Of a stretch of 64,000 nucleotides of DNA, positions 60,623 through 64,000 are shown piece after piece (position 1 is the stretch's first letter; the number at the start of each line of letters is the position of its first letter). Made by a program: the position numbers and the translations under genes. Source of the stretch: Monilinia fructicola. Taxonomy: Eukaryota > Ascomycota > Leotiomycetes > Helotiales > Sclerotiniaceae. The stretch is taken from the NCBI GenBank assembly GCA_008692225.1, contig VICG01000003.1:140001-204000 (forward strand), given 5' to 3'. Under the pieces are notes generated by a model that saw only the letters and a list, made by a program, of their open reading frames with translations, had not been told where the DNA came from and made no database searches.

Positions 60623-62818
60623 ATGTATTAGTATCGAGGAATATCTTGTGTTGGGTATAGAAAGGGTTAAGGCAGGTTGTCAACTCTGATTGCAAGAAAG
60701 ATGTGGTTTTGGGGAAGAAATTGTAAAATTTCAAGATTGGAAGGACAAAAGTAGGTGCTTTTGTGAATCAGAGATCGTGCCTCCTGTATCATATCAGTAG
60801 CCCTTTCATATCGTCATTACTTCTTGCCTAGGCAATTTCAAGAGTGACCACGAGACAGGTCAATTGATTCACTTTCGTTTTAAAATGTCACACTGAAGAA
60901 TACAACACTGAAATACTTTAGTACCATTGGGTCTACTGAAGTCTTATTGAGTTTTGAGGACATAAGTAGCAGCGTGAATAACAATAACTAATTGAACAAC
61001 TAATAACATACGAGCTACTTTACCCGCACCAATAAGCGAGTGATATAAGATTAGAATCTAATGTAATCTCTTAATCCTTAAAGACCATAAAGTATAGTGA
61101 GAAAAGGGACAAACTTCAAAAAAAGGAACTTGAGACTTGAGACATCGGTATTTTTGGCCTGTCATGGGCCTTTACTCGGGTATCCTGAAGAGCCGAGATC
61201 TCGAGTATTCCAAGATTCAAACCCGGGAAGTAAGTCACCATGAAGGTAACCCTCATTCGTGGAAATATTCTTGAAAATAAAATATGAGACTTCCGTGACT
61301 ATATTAACTGATCCATGGCTATTCACTGATAAACCAGGGGAGCTGACTTCTCACTCGTTCAATTAGAGAAGGCATTTGTTGATCAGGAACAAGCACATAT
61401 ATCAAGTTAAGTGTGTCTCGAGCTCTCAAAAACAGCCCGAAGAGTTATTAAGGTTACCTTCAAGTTTACTTGTGAGCTAAGCAGCTGAAGAAAGTCATGA
61501 TCAGGTCCCAGCCCGATGGGAACAAAATTTCCCATTAGCTACTTTGGCCGAATCATCAAGCTTTCTGGATATTGATACACGAGAAGCATATGAACAGATC
61601 ATATCTTAGACCAAACATATACATCATGCATCCCAAGATCTGAAACTATGCAGGCCTTTTGTATGGTCATAAACTACCCCTGTCAAGATTCTCATTCGGG
61701 AACTTCTCCCCAAGACTGTGGGGTATGAAACAAGCATTTTTCCCCGGGGAATTCATTCTTATCATTCTTATCATAATGTGATTAATACTGTAATTGTATC
61801 TCTCGAAAGAATTCGGCAGCGAGGTCATCGGATTTGAGAAAGTCCTCGAAATGATATGTTGGCAAGAGAGTGATGTGTTCTATGATCACAAGGCCAATTT
61901 GACGGGCCGACTGGAGTTGGGGAGGGAGATCGGTAAGAGTAAGAAAAGGTAAGAATATCATATATGTTCTGCAAATTGAAACCACTCTCCAATTCCGAAG
62001 TTATCCTTATGTCTATCCCACCAATGTAAACGGTACGAAAGGCAATAATCGAGGAGTTTGAATGAGGAAAGAAAAGTGTGAGTAGACGATTTCGGAACAG
62101 GAAAATCAATCTTCCTTGATGGTTCTAAAGCACGGGCCAATCACTAAGCTAACCTTCTCTAGTAGTCACGTGGTAAGTCTAGTCAAGTCATGTTTCTTTT
62201 GGATCTTCCTTCACATATGCATGTCATTAACGTACAACCAGATATCGAGGCCTAGCCGCTTATGATTCTTATAATTGAACTACATCATCACCATATGGGC
62301 TCAAGCTTGATATGTCCACGAACTACTATACTCAGTTTTCAAGTGATTAATATGGGAGACCACTATGTAAGGTTTCCTGTGCCAATCAATGCTTCTCCAC
62401 AAGTGCATTCGTTGGGGACCAGCCAGTCGCTTCCGCATGATGGGTTTTCACGTCATCTAAGTAAGCTTAGAGTTACTTGTTACGGCAGAGTTTCATGGTA
62501 CGAGTGTAGATCGGTACCTGGGCATGGTTTAGCTTCACAAGGCTCCATTTCTCTTCATGGCGCTGTCTTTCCAAGCAATTTTGCGAACGAGTATCCAAGC
62601 CTTCCTTCTTACTGCTTCTGGCTTGGTAACGCAAATAAAGAATTACAGCTATGATATCCGACTTGGCGGGCTGAGCCTTGTGATTCCGTAGGTAAATCAT
62701 GAACAATCGTCATAGTTGTAGAAATTACTGACTACGTCTTACTTGAGGAGAAGAATTTGGGGATATATAATACCTAGAATTTCCAGAGTCACGATGTAAA
62801 TCGTTAACAAACATCATT
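60623..62818. other. Intergenic, 2.2 kb, possible gene remnants
   Basis: Minus-strand frames at 61782-62140 overlap in three frames with protein-like strings (FLSSFKLLDYCLSYRLHWW, DDLAAEFFREIQLQY), suggesting a decayed gene of unknown family. A plus-strand ATG frame at 62262-62654 (130 codons) has no motif. A GAGATCTCGAGT string near 61185-61200 is shared with 52240. No confident gene. Confidence 0.3.
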
Positions 62819-63757
62819 ATGTATTCATATCTACCATTTTTAATAGCACTTTTAGTGTCTTTCACGTCTGCTCAATCTAATTTTACAGCGATTAGCGGCA
62901 CTGGGCCAGGCGGTCCGATACAGAATGCTTCATACTTTGAAGAGTACAATCAGTCCCCTAACGCCACCGGAACTGGATATTTAAGCGGTGCCAATACATC
63001 ATACTCAGACCCCCGTAGGCTTCAGTCTGCAACGTGGGATACACGAATCAATGTCACTGAAGTTCCATGGACCAACAACCAAACCGTAACGAACACAGTG
63101 ATATCGCTTAGCACTTCAGATAACGTGTTCGCTTCCAATTCATCATGGGAAACCTGTGTGGTTCTTTTGACAAATGTGCCGCGAAACGTAACGGTTGAGG
63201 GGCAAGATGATAAAGGAAATTGTAAGACATTGTTTTCCGATGATTGTTTGAAAAACTATACTCTCGCAATCTCAACAGCTAGAGCGTCCGCTTCAGCCAG
63301 GAATGCTACGGGTGTCTGTGGTGGAATCTCATTTGCCAAATATACCAAGTCAATGTACAGGATCAATTCTTCCAGGATCCGTTGCTCAGGGTGTGTATCC
63401 CAATGCTATCCTCAAGCTGAAACCTAGACGCAAGATAACTAACGCAATACAGACATCACTTCAAACCAGACCGATGGCTCAGCATGGATGTTCCAAAGCA
63501 GTGATGCCCATGATCCAACCAACTTCACTTTCTATGAAGAAGCTGTTACCAGAATATGGCCAATGATGTTGATTCAAGGTCCAAGCAATGATTTTGTCGG
63601 GGGCGGGTTCACAATCGCGCAGATGAGTTGTCTTAGGGCGACAAATATCACGAGTGGGAGTAGGAAGGTGGATAGTGTACCCGGAGCCGCGAGCAGAGTC
63701 ATGTTTGATGGGTGGGTAACCTTGGTCGCTTTAGGAACTCTAGCGTTATTGTTATAA
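62819..63757 (+). CDS. Secreted, probably GPI-anchored protein, unknown function
   Basis: Not recognised as a known family. Exons 62819-63390 and 63453-63757 give about 291 residues; the 62-nt intron has a GTGTGT donor and a perfect ACTAAC branch. The N terminus is a clear signal peptide (LPFLIALLVSFTSAQ). The mature part has many Asn-Xaa-Ser/Thr sites and several Cys residues (WETCVVLL, NCKTLF, DDCLKNY, CGGIS), suggesting a disulfide-bonded, glycosylated surface domain. The C terminus is a hydrophobic helix (WVTLVALGTLALLL) after a short Ser/Gly region, typical of GPI signals. One extra T in a T3 run (63332-63334) separates CGGIS from LPNIPSQCTGSILPGSVAQ; correcting it restores the model. 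It sits beside relic DNA and two pseudogenes. Confidence 0.7.
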
Positions 63758-64000
63758 ACTGGAATCCGTTGGTTGTGAGCTCCATCACACCATCAATCAT
63801 CTTGGTCATAAAATCCAACATTTTCTGAATCTTTCTGTGTAAGCTACTCGACTCTATACAACATCAATTGATTACGATTTACTCATCACGGTAAGGATAG
63901 ATTTAACTTTTCCATCGAGAGGCTTACATTCATGTCCGGCGAGAGGATTCCAGTGAAACTTTTATACATACCTTTCAAAGACATCCGGCATATACAGTAG
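63758..64000. other. 3' flank, no gene seen
   Basis: Ordinary composition; the window ends before another gene begins. Confidence 0.4.

Noticed and set aside
62262..62654. 130-codon plus-strand frame from an ATG
   Set aside because: Unfamiliar, no signal peptide or domain, and stop-free length is unremarkable.

Overview
The window looks like nuclear DNA of a filamentous ascomycete (Pezizomycotina), probably a leotiomycete close to the Sclerotiniaceae. This placement is inferred from the type of genes and genome texture, not from a marker. Genes are broken by short introns (about 41 to 130 nt, most 48 to 65) with GTAAGT/GTATGT-like donors and CTAAY-like branch sites. Gene-bearing DNA of moderate GC alternates with very AT-rich islands whose repeats differ by C-to-T and G-to-A changes, as expected of repeat-induced point mutation (RIP).

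Layout. 1-7.2 kb: AT-rich relic DNA, a small tandem repeat, one small four-helix membrane protein and a degraded coding stretch. 7.2-8.6 kb: an AT-rich DNA transposon relic (copy A). 9.8-22.7 kb: the main gene block, with a TLC-domain protein, a 14-helix MFS exporter (4 exons), a cyclopropane-fatty-acid synthase-like enzyme (5 exons), a glutathione S-transferase, a D-2-hydroxyacid dehydrogenase (5 exons) and an unrecognised 414-residue protein. 22.7-26.8 kb: gene-free. 26.8-28.0 kb: a GPI-anchored GH16 glucanase-like protein. 28.0-38.7 kb: a gene desert with a 577-bp foldback palindrome and copy B of the transposon, inverted relative to copy A. 38.7-52.8 kb: a second gene block, with nitrilase, GH3 beta-xylosidase-like enzyme, amino-acid permease, an aldo/keto reductase carrying a large unidentified N-terminal region, a Zn2Cys6 regulator and a TIGR04076-like protein. 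53.4-54.4 kb: another RIP-degraded inverted-repeat element. 54.7-60.6 kb: two consecutive, heavily frameshifted glycoside hydrolase genes (GH3 beta-glucosidase with a PA14-like stretch, then GH71 alpha-1,3-glucanase with CBM24-like repeats). 62.8-63.8 kb: a secreted, probably GPI-anchored protein of unknown function.

Functional reading. The second block could be a plant-polymer or nitrile/amino-acid utilisation neighbourhood: the permease and the reductase are transcribed divergently from a 579-bp interval that holds a CGG-N9-CCG element, with a zinc-cluster regulator next door, and the xylosidase promoter has two GGCTAAA (XlnR-type) sites. This is a hypothesis from proximity and motifs only.

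Quality caution. Seven otherwise convincing genes contain an isolated one-base frameshift (three in the TLC gene), mostly in or beside a run of identical bases, while six genes are clean. Such a pattern could be draft-assembly error as easily as gene loss; the GH3/GH71 pair at 54.7-60.6 kb carries so many breaks that true decay is more likely there. Exon structures are my manual reconstructions from splice signals and family resemblance.
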